DNA of 64,000 nucleotides, from assembly GCA_966210515.1 (NCBI GenBank), contig CBIHLM010000015.1, forward strand, positions 13,690-77,689, read 5' to 3'. This document shows positions 7,939-15,881 of this stretch, piece after piece. The notes under the pieces were generated by a model. The model saw only the letters and a list, made by a program, of their open reading frames with translations, ran no database searches and was not told where the DNA came from. How positions within the stretch are numbered: position 1 is the stretch's first letter; each line of letters starts with the position of its first letter. Position numbers and translations under genes: made by a program. The stretch is from Paradesertivirga sp966210515 (GTDB lineage: Bacteria; Bacteroidota; Bacteroidia; Sphingobacteriales; Sphingobacteriaceae).

Positions 7939-10566
7939 ATGATGACAACGAATGAAATAAGGAAGGCTTTTTTAGATTTTTTTGCGAGCAAAGGACATCA
8001 GATTGTTCCGTCGGCGCCAATTGTGGTGAAGAATGATCCAACTTTGATGTTTACCAACGCAGGAATGAATCAGTTTAAAGATATCTTTCTAGGAGAGGCT
8101 CCGGTTAAATACCCGCGTGTAGCCGACACCCAGCGTTGTCTTCGTGTTTCTGGAAAACATAATGACTTAGAGGAGGTTGGTATCGACACCTATCACCACA
8201 CCATGTTCGAAATGTTGGGTAACTGGAGCTTTGGTGATTATTTCAAAGAAGAAGCTATTGCATGGAGCTGGGAACTGCTAACGGATATTTTAGGAATTCC
8301 TAAAGACAGATTATATGTAACCGTTTTTGAAGGAGATGAGAAAGAAGGCCTTCCAAAAGATCAGGAAGCATACGATTTCTGGAAGAAATGGATTGCTGAA
8401 GATCGCATCCTTTTAGGTAATAAAAAGGATAATTTCTGGGAAATGGGGGACACCGGCCCCTGCGGACCGTGTTCGGAAATTCATGTGGACTGTCGTCCGG
8501 ATGATCATCGCAGTAAGATCGACGGCAGCACGCTGGTGAACAACGACGATCCTCAGGTAATTGAGATCTGGAATAACGTATTTATGCAGTTTAATCGTTT
8601 AAAAGATGGTTCTTTACAGTTATTACCTGCACGACATGTAGACACCGGTATGGGACACGAGCGCCTGGTTCGTGTACTGCAAGGGAAATCCTCTAATTAC
8701 GATACTGATACATTCCAGCCGCTGATTCAGTTTATTTCAAAGGAATGTGGCATTCCATATAATATGGGCGAGAGTCAGGGGAAGACTGACATTGCCATGC
8801 GTGTAATGTCGGATCATATTCGAGCTATTGCTTTCGCTATAGCAGACGGACAATTACCTTCAAACAATAAGGCAGGTTATGTAATTCGCAGGATTCTGCG
8901 TCGGGCTGTGCGATATGGTTATACATTTTTAGGATTTAAAGAGCCATTCTTCAATAAACTGGTTCCAGTTCTTGCAACTCAGTTCGACGGAGTTTTTCCG
9001 GAGTTGAAAGCGCAACAAGATTTTGTTCAAAAAGTAATTTTAGAAGAGGAGATTTCTTTTCTAAGAACTCTTGCAACAGGTATCCAGCGATTTGAGCGTT
9101 ATGCTGTAGAGGCAAGCACTGTTGAAGGTGATTTTGCTTTTGAATTATACGATACTTTCGGTTTTCCAATAGATTTAACAGAGTTAATGGCGCGTGAAAA
9201 AGGCCTCACTGTTGATATGGTAGGTTTCAATAAAGCTCTTGAACAACAAAAAAATCGTTCGCGTGCTGCAACAGCAGTTGATACAGGTGATTGGATAATC
9301 GTTAATCCCGGAGAGGAAAACGAATTTGTAGGATATGATAATTTAGAAGCTGAATCAAGAATTCTAAAGTATCGTAAAGTTACGGCAAAAGGCAAAGAGC
9401 AATACCAGCTAGTATTGGATAAAACACCTTTTTACGCAGAGAGCGGTGGCCAGGTAGGAGATACAGGCTTATTGATAGGAAGTGATGAATCAATACGAAT
9501 TAGCGATACGAAAAAAGAAAATGCTTTAATTGTGCATTTTACTGACGAAATTCCCGAAGGATTTAATTTTCAGCAAACTGTAAAAAGCGTTGTAGATAAG
9601 CACCGTCGCGAACAAACTGAAAATAATCACTCGGTTACCCACTTACTTCAGGCGGCACTGCGTCAGGCGGTCGGGACTCACGTTCAGCAAAAAGGATCCT
9701 TAGTAAATTCCGATTACCTGCGATTTGACTTTTCTCATTTCTCCAAATTGACTGATGAGGAAATCGCGAAAGTAGAGGCCATCGTCAACCGTAAAATACG
9801 TGAGAATATTAGGTTAAAAGAAGAGCGAAGCGTTCCTTATCAGGATGCAATTAATCGTGGTGTAACAGCTCTTTTTGGTGAAAAATATGGTGATGTTGTG
9901 AGGGTAATAACATTTGATGAGAATTACTCGGTAGAGCTTTGTGGTGGAACACATGTTAAATCAACCGGTCAGATTGGGTATTTCAAAATTATATCAGAAA
10001 GCGCTGTTGCAGCAGGAGTAAGACGTATCGAAGCAATTACCGGCGAAGCAGCTGAAGCATTTATCAATACTCAGAATAATTTAGTTCATGAGTTGAAAGT
10101 TCTGCTGAAAAATCCTAAAGATCTGGCGAAATCCGTTGAGTCCTTGCTTGAAGAAAATTCCAAACTGAAAAAAGAACTGGAAAAAGCAGTTTTGGCAAAG
10201 GCTTCAGGCTTAAAAGATGAACTCGCTGCAAAAGCAGAAAATATAAATGGTGTTAATTTTATTGCTGCACAAGTAGATCTTGCTTCGGCAGAGGCAGTTA
10301 AAAACCTGGCATATTCATTAAAAAACATGCTTGATAACCTGTTTATGGTTTTAGCCACAGACTCTGATGGAAAACCTGGTTTGACAGTAATGATTTCTGA
10401 AAGCTTGGTTGAACAAAAAGATCTCCACGCCGGAAATATTATCCGCGTTTTAGCGAAAGAAATAAACGGTGGCGGTGGCGGTCAGCCCTTTTATGCAACT
10501 GCCGGCGGTAAAGATAGTTCGGGAATCGACAGGGCTTTAGAAAAGGCGAGAGAATTTATTGCTTAA
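7939..10566 (+). CDS. alaS: Alanyl-tRNA synthetase
   Basis: Charges tRNA-Ala with alanine in the cytoplasm and is essential for translation. At 875 residues it is full length. The class II catalytic core is at the N-terminus (GNWSFGDYFKEEAI, GCGPCSEIH-like GPCGPCSEIH), followed by the editing domain with the zinc ligands HSVTH and CGGTH, then a coiled coil (LLEENSKLKKELEKA) and the C-terminal DHHA1 domain ending in GGGGGQPFYATAGG. The start may be ATG 7939 or ATG 7942. Gene and function are secure. Confidence 0.98.
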   Translation: MMTTNEIRKAFLDFFASKGHQIVPSAPIVVKNDPTLMFTNAGMNQFKDIFLGEAPVKYPRVADTQRCLRVSGKHNDLEEVGIDTYHHTMFEMLGNWSFGDYFKEEAIAWSWELLTDILGIPKDRLYVTVFEGDEKEGLPKDQEAYDFWKKWIAEDRILLGNKKDNFWEMGDTGPCGPCSEIHVDCRPDDHRSKIDGSTLVNNDDPQVIEIWNNVFMQFNRLKDGSLQLLPARHVDTGMGHERLVRVLQGKSSNYDTDTFQPLIQFISKECGIPYNMGESQGKTDIAMRVMSDHIRAIAFAIADGQLPSNNKAGYVIRRILRRAVRYGYTFLGFKEPFFNKLVPVLATQFDGVFPELKAQQDFVQKVILEEEISFLRTLATGIQRFERYAVEASTVEGDFAFELYDTFGFPIDLTELMAREKGLTVDMVGFNKALEQQKNRSRAATAVDTGDWIIVNPGEENEFVGYDNLEAESRILKYRKVTAKGKEQYQLVLDKTPFYAESGGQVGDTGLLIGSDESIRISDTKKENALIVHFTDEIPEGFNFQQTVKSVVDKHRREQTENNHSVTHLLQAALRQAVGTHVQQKGSLVNSDYLRFDFSHFSKLTDEEIAKVEAIVNRKIRENIRLKEERSVPYQDAINRGVTALFGEKYGDVVRVITFDENYSVELCGGTHVKSTGQIGYFKIISESAVAAGVRRIEAITGEAAEAFINTQNNLVHELKVLLKNPKDLAKSVESLLEENSKLKKELEKAVLAKASGLKDELAAKAENINGVNFIAAQVDLASAEAVKNLAYSLKNMLDNLFMVLATDSDGKPGLTVMISESLVEQKDLHAGNIIRVLAKEINGGGGGQPFYATAGGKDSSGIDRALEKAREFIA

Positions 10567-10578
10567 TAACCCGTCAAG

Positions 10579-10622
10579 TTCATCCGATGAATGCGAGCAA
10601 TGTGCCTTATTCATCGGATGAA
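10579..10622. terminator. Hairpin between convergent alaS and OmpA-family gene
   Basis: A perfect 13-bp stem, TTCATCCGATGAA (10579-10591) with TTCATCGGATGAA (10610-10622), and an 18-base loop. It lies in the 58-bp gap between the two stop codons and could end transcripts from both sides. No T-run follows. Confidence 0.6.
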
Positions 10623-10624
10623 TA

Positions 10625-12529
10625 TTATAATTTCACAATCCTAAACTCGGTTCTACGATTTTGCTGTCTTCCTTCTTCTGACGAATTATCGGCCAATGGA
10701 GAAGATTCTCCAAATCCTTTATAGGTTAATCTCGATGGGTTTACTTTGTTGACAATAAGGAATTTATAGACTGTATTAGCACGGTTTTCTGAAAGCGTCC
10801 GGTTTGTTTTTTCTTCCCCCACATTATCTGTATGCCCGCCTATCTCAATGGAAACTGTTGGATTTGCGTTCAAGAAGCTGATGATCTGTTGAAGTTCGGC
10901 TTTTGACTCGGGTAGCAGGTCAAATTTATTCGTTTCAAAAAATATATTTTTCAAAACGACCATTTTCCCCACTTCAATTCTATGCAGAGGAATTGAGATT
11001 TTAAATGGTTTGTCTGCTGTTTCCGGCTTTTCAAGAGAGAAGTTCTCAGAATAAAATAAATAGCCTTTTTTATCGACACTGAGTCCAAACGATTTTCCCG
11101 AGGCAGGCATCGTAGCTAAAAACTCACCAGTTTCAAAATCGCTGACATCTTCGAATGCTGTAGTATTTGTCTTTAAACGGGTTATCTTTATATTGGCATC
11201 TAAAGGTTCGTTTGTCTTAGCATCAAACACTTTTCCCTTAACATAGGTAACTGTCATTGGGCGAATGGATTGGGGAAGTGCAAATGAATAAATATCCATA
11301 TTGCCGAATCCACCTTTTATGCTTGATGAGAAATATGCTGTTCTACCATTGCTGCTCACCATCAACCCACTTTCTTCTGCGAAAGTATTAATGGGATAGC
11401 CTAAATTAGTCGGCTTTTGAAAGTTCCGAGCGTCGTCTTTGCGACTCATAAATAAATCTTTATTCCCAAATCCCGGCCAGCCATTTGAAGAGAAATAAAG
11501 GGTTTGATCATCAGGATGGATAAATGGTGAGATATCTTCGTAGGGCGTATTAATGTTTGGCCCGAGGTTTACCGGGGCAGACCATTCACCACCCGACTGT
11601 AATTCTGTTTTCCAGATGTCGTAACTTCCTAAACCGCCGGGTCTGCTGCTTGCAAAATACAAGGTTCTACCATCAGCGCTTATGGATGGCTGAGATTCCC
11701 AGCCTTGAGTATTAATCGGAGCTCCTAAGTTAAATGGCTGGCTCCAGTCTTTCCCTTCACGCTTACAAACGTATATGTCACAACTTCCCTTACCATTCGG
11801 GCGGTTACATCCGGTAAAAAATAGGTACATTCCATCCGGTGATATGCACTGAGTGCCTTCATTATAAATGTCTGTATTGATATTGCGACTTAAGTATACA
11901 GATTTGTTCCAGTTATTGTCCAGCTTTTTACTTAGGTAGAAATCTTCATTGTCATTTGCCCTTCTTGTAAAGATCAATGTTTCTTCATCGGCCGTAACAA
12001 CTGGTAAGTATTCATCTTTCTCGGTATTTATTTTGGCACCCAGGTTCACAGGGTTAAACGGTACTGGTTTATTTATCGCTATCACACTGAATTCGCAATC
12101 GGCAATATATTTTGCAGCCAGCGCTTTGTTTTTTTCGGAAACACCGGGCATAGATGCATATTTCTTGAAGTGCTGCAGAGCGGAATTGTACTCTCCTGTA
12201 TTTAATTCGCTTTCAGCTAAGCCCAGAAATGTAAGGGAATGGAATTCGGGATCAATTTCAAGAACCCCGCGGTAATTTACTTTCGCTTGCTCATACAGCT
12301 TTAAAGTTTTATAAGTATCGCCGGATTGCTGGTAGGCGGCTGCAAATTTTGGATCAAGTTTGATTGCATCTTTAAAGTCCTCCAACGCTTTTTCATACAT
12401 GGTATAAGCAAGAGCGGCTTTTCCTTCTTCATATTTTTTCTGAGCCTGTTTGTTAACAGACTTGATGTCTTTCTGGCTGTAAGCCATAGTATAGCAACAA
12501 CACAGAAGAAGAAATAAAATTCTTTTCAT
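10625..12529 (-). CDS. OmpA-family envelope protein with TPR and PD40 repeats
   Basis: 634 residues with a signal peptide (MKRILFLLLCCCYTMAYS). Residues ~20-130 form TPR repeats (GKAALAYTMYEKALEDFKDAI). PD40/WD40-like propeller blades at ~170-390 carry repeated motifs such as SPDGMYLFFTG, SADGRTLYFASSRPGG and HPDDQTLYFSSNGWPG. A carboxypeptidase-regulatory-like strand region comes next. The C-terminal OmpA peptidoglycan-binding domain includes IEIGGHTDNVGEEKTNRTLS and a closing RRTEFRI. This layout is common in Bacteroidota and is related to PorE-like proteins that link the outer membrane to the wall; whether this copy serves a type IX secretion system is not shown here. Confidence 0.92.
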   Translation of the reverse strand: MKRILFLLLCCCYTMAYSQKDIKSVNKQAQKKYEEGKAALAYTMYEKALEDFKDAIKLDPKFAAAYQQSGDTYKTLKLYEQAKVNYRGVLEIDPEFHSLTFLGLAESELNTGEYNSALQHFKKYASMPGVSEKNKALAAKYIADCEFSVIAINKPVPFNPVNLGAKINTEKDEYLPVVTADEETLIFTRRANDNEDFYLSKKLDNNWNKSVYLSRNINTDIYNEGTQCISPDGMYLFFTGCNRPNGKGSCDIYVCKREGKDWSQPFNLGAPINTQGWESQPSISADGRTLYFASSRPGGLGSYDIWKTELQSGGEWSAPVNLGPNINTPYEDISPFIHPDDQTLYFSSNGWPGFGNKDLFMSRKDDARNFQKPTNLGYPINTFAEESGLMVSSNGRTAYFSSSIKGGFGNMDIYSFALPQSIRPMTVTYVKGKVFDAKTNEPLDANIKITRLKTNTTAFEDVSDFETGEFLATMPASGKSFGLSVDKKGYLFYSENFSLEKPETADKPFKISIPLHRIEVGKMVVLKNIFFETNKFDLLPESKAELQQIISFLNANPTVSIEIGGHTDNVGEEKTNRTLSENRANTVYKFLIVNKVNPSRLTYKGFGESSPLADNSSEEGRQQNRRTEFRIVKL

Positions 12530-12562
12530 TAGGCAGGGTTATTCGAAATATAACGCCAGAAG

Positions 12563-13186
12563 TTACGGAATATTTAAAAACTTATGAGTTTGTAAGGAAA
12601 TTTCCCATTTCGGGTTTGCCATTACGTACTCAATGATTAAGGGGGTTATCTCTTTCGCTTTTGACCATTCTGGCTGAAGATATAACTTACACCCTGGAGA
12701 GACCAGTTCGGCGTACTTTTCAGCAAATTCAAAGTCGCTTTTGTTAAACACAATCACTTTTAACTCGCCAGCAACAGCAGCTAATCCGGGTAGAGGTGCT
12801 TTAAATTTTTTAGGTGAGAGGCAGATCCAATCCCAGGTTCCGGAAAGAGGGTAGGCTCCAGAAGTTTCAATAAAGGTTTTTATACCCCGGGATTGCAATT
12901 CCTTTGTCAGATAATCAAGATTATAAATCAAAGGTTCACCGCCGGTTATTACAACTGCTCTTCCGGGATACTTTTCTGCATTCGCTACGATTTGATCCGC
13001 GGCGGTAAGAGGGTGAATGTCAGCATTCCAGCTTTCTTTAACATCACACCAGTGACAGCCTACATCACACCCGCCCAGGCGGATAAAATAAGCCGCCTTC
13101 CCTGTGTTATAACCTTCTCCTTGTATGGTATAAAATTCTTCCATTAAAGGAAGTAAAGTTCCGTCTTCTGGTACTTGATGTGACAT
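12563..13186 (-). CDS. queE: 7-carboxy-7-deazaguanine synthase (radical SAM)
   Basis: Converts 6-carboxytetrahydropterin to 7-carboxy-7-deazaguanine in queuosine biosynthesis. The 207 residues contain the radical-SAM cluster motif C40-x3-C44-x2-C47 (GGCDVGCHWC), an early EEFYTIQGEG substrate segment, the SAM-binding GGEPL and a C-terminal LQTHKFLNIP typical of QueE. The gene stands apart from other queuosine genes in this window. Start ATG 13186 lies 16 bp below a leftward TAAGTTTG element. Confidence 0.95.
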   Translation of the reverse strand: MSHQVPEDGTLLPLMEEFYTIQGEGYNTGKAAYFIRLGGCDVGCHWCDVKESWNADIHPLTAADQIVANAEKYPGRAVVITGGEPLIYNLDYLTKELQSRGIKTFIETSGAYPLSGTWDWICLSPKKFKAPLPGLAAVAGELKVIVFNKSDFEFAEKYAELVSPGCKLYLQPEWSKAKEITPLIIEYVMANPKWEISLQTHKFLNIP

Positions 13187-13201
13187 TTCTTAAATTGGCT
13201 G

Positions 13202-13209
13202 CAAACTTA
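13202..13209 (-). promoter_or_regulatory. queE -7 promoter element TAAGTTTG
   Basis: Read on the minus strand this fits TAnnTTTG and sits 15 bases before the queE ATG, predicting a very short leader. Confidence 0.45.
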
Positions 13210-13272
13210 CACAAAATTTGAGGGTTGAATTTCACAGAAACGCCATATATTAATGAATTATGAAAATCCGCG

Positions 13273-13307
13273 TCTCATATCTAACATCTCAAATATCATA
13301 TCTAAAT
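13273..13307 (+). repeat. Five tandem degenerate heptamers (TCTCAAA family)
   Basis: Five units of seven bases, consensus about TCTMAWA, run without gaps just before the Rieske gene's likely start. An in-frame ATG at 13253 would translate the repeat into residues with no Rieske character, which argues that the protein begins after it. The third unit equals the ATCTCAA-type repeat upstream of alaS. Confidence 0.65.
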
Positions 13308-13309
13308 CA

Positions 13310-13651
13310 ATGAAATGGTTCAAAGTATTTGATACTGAAGTATTGCAGCAACATGATTTTATAAAGGCAATATCTATAAATGGAAAAAAACTCTGTGTAG
13401 TAAAATCAGGGAATCAGGTAGTGTTCACTCAAGCTTATTGCCCGCACGCCGGCGCTGGTTTAAGTGGCGGCTGGTGCAAAAATGGAAAGTTGATTTGTCC
13501 TTTTCACCGTTATGAATATGATTTAAAAACAGGAAGAGGTGCCGTCGGCCAAGGCGACTATATTGATATCTATCCTTCTGAATTGAGATCTGATGGAATT
13601 TATGTCGGTCTTCCTGAAAGTTTTAACTTGTTTAAATACCTATTTGAGTAG
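13310..13651 (+). CDS. Rieske [2Fe-2S] protein, single domain
   Basis: A 113-residue ferredoxin-like Rieske protein. Both cluster motifs are present: C44-P-H46 (CPHAG) and C63-P-F-H66 (CPFHRYEYD). No signal peptide or membrane anchor is seen, so it is a soluble electron carrier, of the kind that serves oxygenases or stands alone in Bacteroidota. The start at ATG 13310 (MKWFKVF) is chosen because the upstream in-frame stretch from 13253 consists of heptamer repeats. No oxygenase gene is nearby, so the partner is unknown. Confidence 0.88.
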   Translation: MKWFKVFDTEVLQQHDFIKAISINGKKLCVVKSGNQVVFTQAYCPHAGAGLSGGWCKNGKLICPFHRYEYDLKTGRGAVGQGDYIDIYPSELRSDGIYVGLPESFNLFKYLFE

Positions 13652-13691
13652 AGTAGTCAATCAATATCAGGACAAATTTGTTACGTAGTGT

Positions 13692-14126
13692 ATGACTGTT
13701 CAAGAAATTGATAAAATTACCCGGGAGTTTTATGAATGTATTTGCTTTAGTCCCGAGCATTATCCCAAATTTGATCACTTACAGGAGCTGTTTTATGGAG
13801 ACGGTAAGCTTATAAATGGTAATTTCGATAAACCGTTAGAATTTACTGTGCATAGCTACATCCAGGCAATGATGCATCAGATTGATGATGGAAATGCAAC
13901 TTTCTATTCTCAGCAGGAAATATCTGATGTGACAGAGGTTTTCGGCAAAACCGCGCAGCGGATAAGTGTTTATGAGTATTCATTCACAGCAGAAACCACC
14001 CAGCCATGGAAAAGAGGTGTCAATTATATCCAATACATTTTTATTGATGGAAATTGGAAAATAGTTTCGATGCTTTGGAATGATGAGAAAGAAGAGCTGG
14101 CGATTCCGGAAGCTTATTTAGTTTGA
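13692..14126 (+). CDS. NTF2-like protein of unknown function
   Basis: 144 residues with the pattern of an NTF2/SnoaL cone fold: N-terminal helices around FYECICFSPEHYPKFDHL, then strands FYSQQEISDVTEVFG, QRISVYEYSFTA and a final NYIQYIFIDGNWKIVSMLW. Such folds act as small enzymes or ligand binders; nothing identifies the ligand here. It follows the Rieske gene by 40 bp and may be in the same transcript. Its end overlaps the convergent PIN gene by 13 bp. Confidence 0.7.
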   Translation: MTVQEIDKITREFYECICFSPEHYPKFDHLQELFYGDGKLINGNFDKPLEFTVHSYIQAMMHQIDDGNATFYSQQEISDVTEVFGKTAQRISVYEYSFTAETTQPWKRGVNYIQYIFIDGNWKIVSMLWNDEKEELAIPEAYLV

Positions 14127-14545
14127 TGGGGTGTTAAGTACTTGTCACAGAAATCCATGCTGCTCAAAACCTCAATATCCGAAAAGTAGAAATCGTTTTT
14201 GTCTTCTGTAATAATGCAGGAGCAATTGTGTTCTATCGCCGAGTAGTATTCTAATCCGTCCTCAAAATCCTGAATGGCTTTGTGTTGCAATGTTTTTGTA
14301 ACAGATTCAGGAGTGTTTGCAGCGATAGATATATGCTCGCATAAAATCCTGATCTTTTCCTTCGCTTTTACCGTGCGATGTTTCTTTTCCGCAAAATAGA
14401 ATGCAATAGCAATGCAAATTGGAGAAGTGTATAATTTAAATTTATCAGTATCAGCCAGACTTAAAATCCTCGAAGTAAATGGAAAAACAGGGTATTCTTT
14501 GTTTAGTACAGAAACCAGAATATTAGCATCAAGAAATACCTTCAT
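14114..14545 (-). CDS. PIN-domain protein, probable VapC-like toxin
   Basis: PIN proteins are Mg-dependent ribonucleases; as toxins they cleave tRNA or other RNA. The 143 residues begin with MKVFLDANIL (Asp6), then have DFEDGLEYYSA and IITEDKNDF, which supply the acidic cluster of the active site. The start ATG overlaps the stop of the upstream DUF6364-type gene by 4 bp, the usual antitoxin-toxin coupling. Target and activity are not known. Confidence 0.85.
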   Translation of the reverse strand: MKVFLDANILVSVLNKEYPVFPFTSRILSLADTDKFKLYTSPICIAIAFYFAEKKHRTVKAKEKIRILCEHISIAANTPESVTKTLQHKAIQDFEDGLEYYSAIEHNCSCIITEDKNDFYFSDIEVLSSMDFCDKYLTPHQTK

Positions 14546-14802
14546 TTTTTGGATTCAAAAAAATCTTTTTTAGAGCCTTGACGAGTTCTTTTTGTCTGAT
14601 AAACAGCCTTACCCTCTGCAACCTCATTGACCCAATCTGCTATTGGATAATCTTCTAAAGAACGGTAGTTGTCGGAGGTTACTTTGTTTAAAAGAAATTC
14701 TATTAACCTGGACAAACTAATGTTATTATCTGCTGCGTATTTTTTTGCACGATTAATTACTTCATCATTAAAGCTTAAGGTTACTTTAGTGTCCATATTC
14801 AT
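14542..14802 (-). CDS. DUF6364-like ribbon-helix-helix antitoxin
   Basis: 86 residues. The N-terminus (TKVTLSFNDEVINRAKKYAADN) has the strand-helix-helix layout of DUF6364/RHH antitoxins (quoted here in part: KVTLSFNDEVI), and the charged C-terminus (KRTRQGSKKDFFESKK) would wrap the toxin. It is first in a two-gene operon with the PIN gene. Start could be ATG 14802 or ATG 14796. By analogy it should bind its own promoter, but no clear operator was identified. Confidence 0.8.
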   Translation of the reverse strand: MNMDTKVTLSFNDEVINRAKKYAADNNISLSRLIEFLLNKVTSDNYRSLEDYPIADWVNEVAEGKAVYQTKRTRQGSKKDFFESKK

Positions 14803-14845
14803 TCATTTAAACACAAAATACAAACACGTATCAAATAAAAAAACA

Positions 14846-15826
14846 TTACGTATAAAATGGTAAAAATTTCTCTTTCTGCTCTTCTTGCAATGTAGGTGCA
14901 GTAGTATTTAATGTCTTTCCATCCAATACTTCCTGATATAATTTAAGATACCTGTCCGTCATTAGCTCAGAGCTGAAGTTTTGCAATACATATTTATGGC
15001 ACACCTCTGGACTAAATTGATTGTTTTTTATTTTTTCGGTCAATTCAGCTTTTGAGGTTGATAAAAATCCAACTTCTGCAGGGACAAGCTCAGGTAGCGA
15101 ACCATAGGGCGTTCCAAAAACCGGGCAGCCAAAATATAAACTTTCTGTGATAGCAATACCAAAAGGTTCATGCCATAATACTGGAAAAAGCAATCCTTTC
15201 GAGTGTCTTAGGGCTTCATTTTTCTCTTCACCTCCAATCATACCTTTAAACTTTATATTCAAATACGGGGTAATCCTTAAACCCATTTTAAGATTCACAC
15301 GAGTGCCGCCGAGCACCATCAGTCTCTCTTTAGCTTTATTTATTATTTCAATTGCACCCCGCACATTTTTAACTCTCCATGCAGCTTTTGCTAAAAAATG
15401 GTAATACTTTCTTTCATTACCTAAACCCGGATCGCCATAATCAGAAAAATCCAAACCATTATGTACAAACACAGTGCTGCCATATCTTTCTGCATGATTT
15501 TTTGAGACAAATACGGTGTTCATAGGAAGTTTGTGTCCATAGCCATAATTACCTTCTAAAGTATGTATAGACGGCTTGGTGTGCGTTTCATTAAAGCCGT
15601 AAAAGAAATGAACGAAGTCAACATCTCCAGGTGTTTGGTCTTCAACTGTTTTGCTGAAATCATAAGGAATTACTTTAGCGAAATCGCAACTTGATCCTTC
15701 GGCTACTAAAAAGCTAACGCGGTGTCCCTTTTTAACAAGCTCTTTCCCTAGCCACCATACTATACGTTCTGTACCGCCATATTTATGTGCAGGAATTCGG
15801 GTGTTGTTAACAATTAATATATGCAT
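14846..15826 (-). CDS. Glycosyltransferase, GT4 family
   Basis: 326 residues of GT-B fold. The N-terminus MHILIVNNTRIPAHKYGGTE is the acceptor-side Rossmann strand and loop, followed by HFFYGFNETH and VFVHNGLD. The donor-site motif near the C-terminus is HEPFGIAITESLYFGCPVFG, the GT4 E-x7-E signature. The start at ATG 15826 is preferred to 15883, which would overlap the divergent sulfatase gene. Donor and acceptor are unknown; surface polysaccharide or glycolipid work is a reasonable guess, given its divergent LTA-synthase-like neighbour. Confidence 0.85.
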   Translation of the reverse strand: MHILIVNNTRIPAHKYGGTERIVWWLGKELVKKGHRVSFLVAEGSSCDFAKVIPYDFSKTVEDQTPGDVDFVHFFYGFNETHTKPSIHTLEGNYGYGHKLPMNTVFVSKNHAERYGSTVFVHNGLDFSDYGDPGLGNERKYYHFLAKAAWRVKNVRGAIEIINKAKERLMVLGGTRVNLKMGLRITPYLNIKFKGMIGGEEKNEALRHSKGLLFPVLWHEPFGIAITESLYFGCPVFGTPYGSLPELVPAEVGFLSTSKAELTEKIKNNQFSPEVCHKYVLQNFSSELMTDRYLKLYQEVLDGKTLNTTAPTLQEEQKEKFLPFYT

Positions 15827-15881
15827 GAACTCGTTATTTTTACAATTAATTAATATTGCGTTAATTTGCAGCGAAATTAAC

